Of a stretch of 41,338 bases of DNA, positions 40,292 through 41,338 are shown piece by piece (position 1 is the first letter of the stretch; every line of letters begins with the position of its first letter). The notes under the pieces are model-generated. The model worked only from the letters and a program-made list of their open reading frames with translations, was not told the origin of the DNA and did no database searches. The DNA lies in contig JASHOE010000209.1 in the NCBI GenBank assembly GCA_030041275.1, forward strand, positions 1-41,338. Reading direction: 5' to 3'. This DNA is from Streptosporangiaceae bacterium. GTDB lineage: Bacteria > Actinomycetota > Actinomycetes > Streptosporangiales > Streptosporangiaceae. A program made the position numbers and the translations under genes.

Positions 40292-41338
40292 CGCGCCGAG
40301 CTCCTGGCTGCGGCCAGCCGCTCGTAGCAGCCCACTGCTGCGGCAATTGCATCTTCCATAGCAGGGAACGAGGTGGCCTGGTCGCTGGCCGCCCGGCGTA
40401 GCCTCGCGGCCAGCGCGGGCTGGTCCAGGACAGCGGTCACGGCCGCCGCCAGGGCGCTCGCGTCACCAGGTGGTACGAGCAGCGCGCCCGCGCCAGTCAG
40501 GTCGGGGATCCCGCCTACGCGGCTCGCGACGACGGGCTTCGCGGCTCGCATCGCTTCCTGCACGATCAGTGCGCGGGCCTCCCATCTGCTCGGCACCACG
40601 ACCACGTCGGCCGCAGCCAGCAGTGCGGGTACGTCGGACCGCTGACCAAGCAGCCGGACGTCGCCCGCGGCCAGCGCGGCGGCCTGCGAGCGCAGCGCGC
40701 CAGCCAGCGGCCCGTCACCCGCGATGACAGTGACCGGCCGCGGATCCCGGTGCCGCCAGTGCGCGGCCGCGTCGATGAGCACGTCGAGGCCTTTCTGCGG
40801 GGCCAGCCTGCCGACTGCGAGAACGACCGGCCTGCCATTCGTGCTCAGCTCGTGCCGGACGGCGGCTACGGCCGCAGCTGTTGGCGGCTCGGCCGCGGGG
40901 GCGGGGACGTCGAACTGCTCGGCGGCTACCGCGCCGCGGGCGCGCAGCCGAGCCAGAAGGTCAGCCGAGGCGCACAACACCAGGTCGGCCCGCCGCGCGG
41001 AGATGCCCTCGAGCCGGGCGTGCACCACCGCGGCGCCCCGCCTCTCCGGTGCGGCGTTGTGCACGGTGACCAGGAGTGCGGGCCGGGCGGTACGTCCCAG
41101 CAGGGCAATCGCAACCGCAGCCAGCGCGCCCGCCCGCACTCCGTGCGCGTGCACGACGTCCGGCCGCCAGGACCCTAGCCAGCTGCGCAGCCTCGCTACC
41201 GTGGCGCCGTCCTGGAGGGGTCGGAGCCCGCTTCCCGAGCGCAGCGGAACCGTCGGGCCGGGCGCGGCAGTTCCGGACGTCAGCTGGCGCAGCGTGGCAG
41301 GCGGCGCGAGCACGCTGACCGTGAGGCCCGCGTCCCGA
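40288..41338 (-). CDS. GT4-family glycosyltransferase, 5' end outside window
   Basis: About 350 residues are present; the frame is open through the right edge, so the N-terminus is missing. GT-B fold, retaining family 4: DVVHAHGVRAG (N-terminal domain), VVLAVGRLAPQKGLDVLIDA, VTVIAGDGPLAGALRSQA, LLGQRSDVPALLAAADVVVVPSRWEARALIVQEAMRAAKPVVASRVGGIPDL with the E-x7-E motif (quoted in parts as family markers). It transfers a sugar from a nucleotide donor to an unknown lipid, polysaccharide or small molecule. Confidence 0.92.
   Translation of the reverse strand, partial: RDAGLTVSVLAPPATLRQLTSGTAAPGPTVPLRSGSGLRPLQDGATVARLRSWLGSWRPDVVHAHGVRAGALAAVAIALLGRTARPALLVTVHNAAPERRGAAVVHARLEGISARRADLVLCASADLLARLRARGAVAAEQFDVPAPAAEPPTAAAVAAVRHELSTNGRPVVLAVGRLAPQKGLDVLIDAAAHWRHRDPRPVTVIAGDGPLAGALRSQAAALAAGDVRLLGQRSDVPALLAAADVVVVPSRWEARALIVQEAMRAAKPVVASRVGGIPDLTGAGALLVPPGDASALAAAVTAVLDQPALAARLRRAASDQATSFPAMEDAIAAAVGCYERLAAARSSAR

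Overview
This window is from the chromosome of a high-GC actinomycete. Four kinds of evidence point there: strongly GC-biased third codon positions; two homologues of mycothiol-dependent maleylpyruvate isomerase; actinobacterial small families (DUF1918-, DUF5999- and DUF6186-like proteins); and a repeated start-site pattern, TAnnnT followed 6-8 nt later by ATG or GTG, typical of leaderless actinobacterial transcripts. I see no tRNA, rRNA, insertion sequence, integrase or CRISPR array. The genus cannot be fixed by reading alone; a Streptomyces/Streptosporangiales-type genome is the best guess.

Left part (1-12 kb): a branched-chain aminotransferase (ilvE) with a previously untracked 45-codon gene just upstream; a repeat-rich coiled-coil protein closed by a very strong terminator; then three co-directional genes (a phosphoesterase lacking a signal peptide, an unknown two-helix membrane protein, and an S41 peptidase with an extra N-terminal domain). 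A 760-residue beta-helix-type membrane protein faces them on the opposite strand. An isochorismatase-like hydrolase and a secreted GH18 glycosidase with a perfect 29-bp palindrome upstream follow.

Middle part (12-29 kb): an unknown protein and a DUF1918 protein; an operon of proline iminopeptidase (frameshifted), MarR regulator and MFS exporter behind an 11-bp-arm inverted repeat; an AraC regulator with an AzlC/AzlD branched-chain amino-acid exporter; a GNAT acetyltransferase; a YidB/DUF937 protein; a cysteine-desulfurase-like enzyme with a DinB/maleylpyruvate-isomerase-like partner; an MFS transporter cut by an in-frame TAA; a heterodimeric ABC exporter whose two halves have complementary degenerate motifs; and small membrane or unknown proteins.

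Right part (29-41 kb): a small alpha/beta hydrolase, an unknown protein, a propeller lipoprotein downstream of uvrA, and uvrA itself with a candidate PafBC-type (RecA-independent) DNA-damage promoter. Divergent from uvrA lies a maleylpyruvate isomerase/MBL-hydrolase pair. Next come a DUF4396 membrane protein with a repeat-expanded loop, a beta-lactamase-fold esterase, a sarcosine-oxidase-type flavoenzyme, and a GT4 glycosyltransferase running off the right edge.

The two broken genes (iminopeptidase, MFS) are the clearest anomalies. The most promising material for new biology is the small-ORF leader of ilvE, the phosphoesterase/membrane protein/S41 group, and the regulatory palindromes. I did not find a complete system that I can defend as new.
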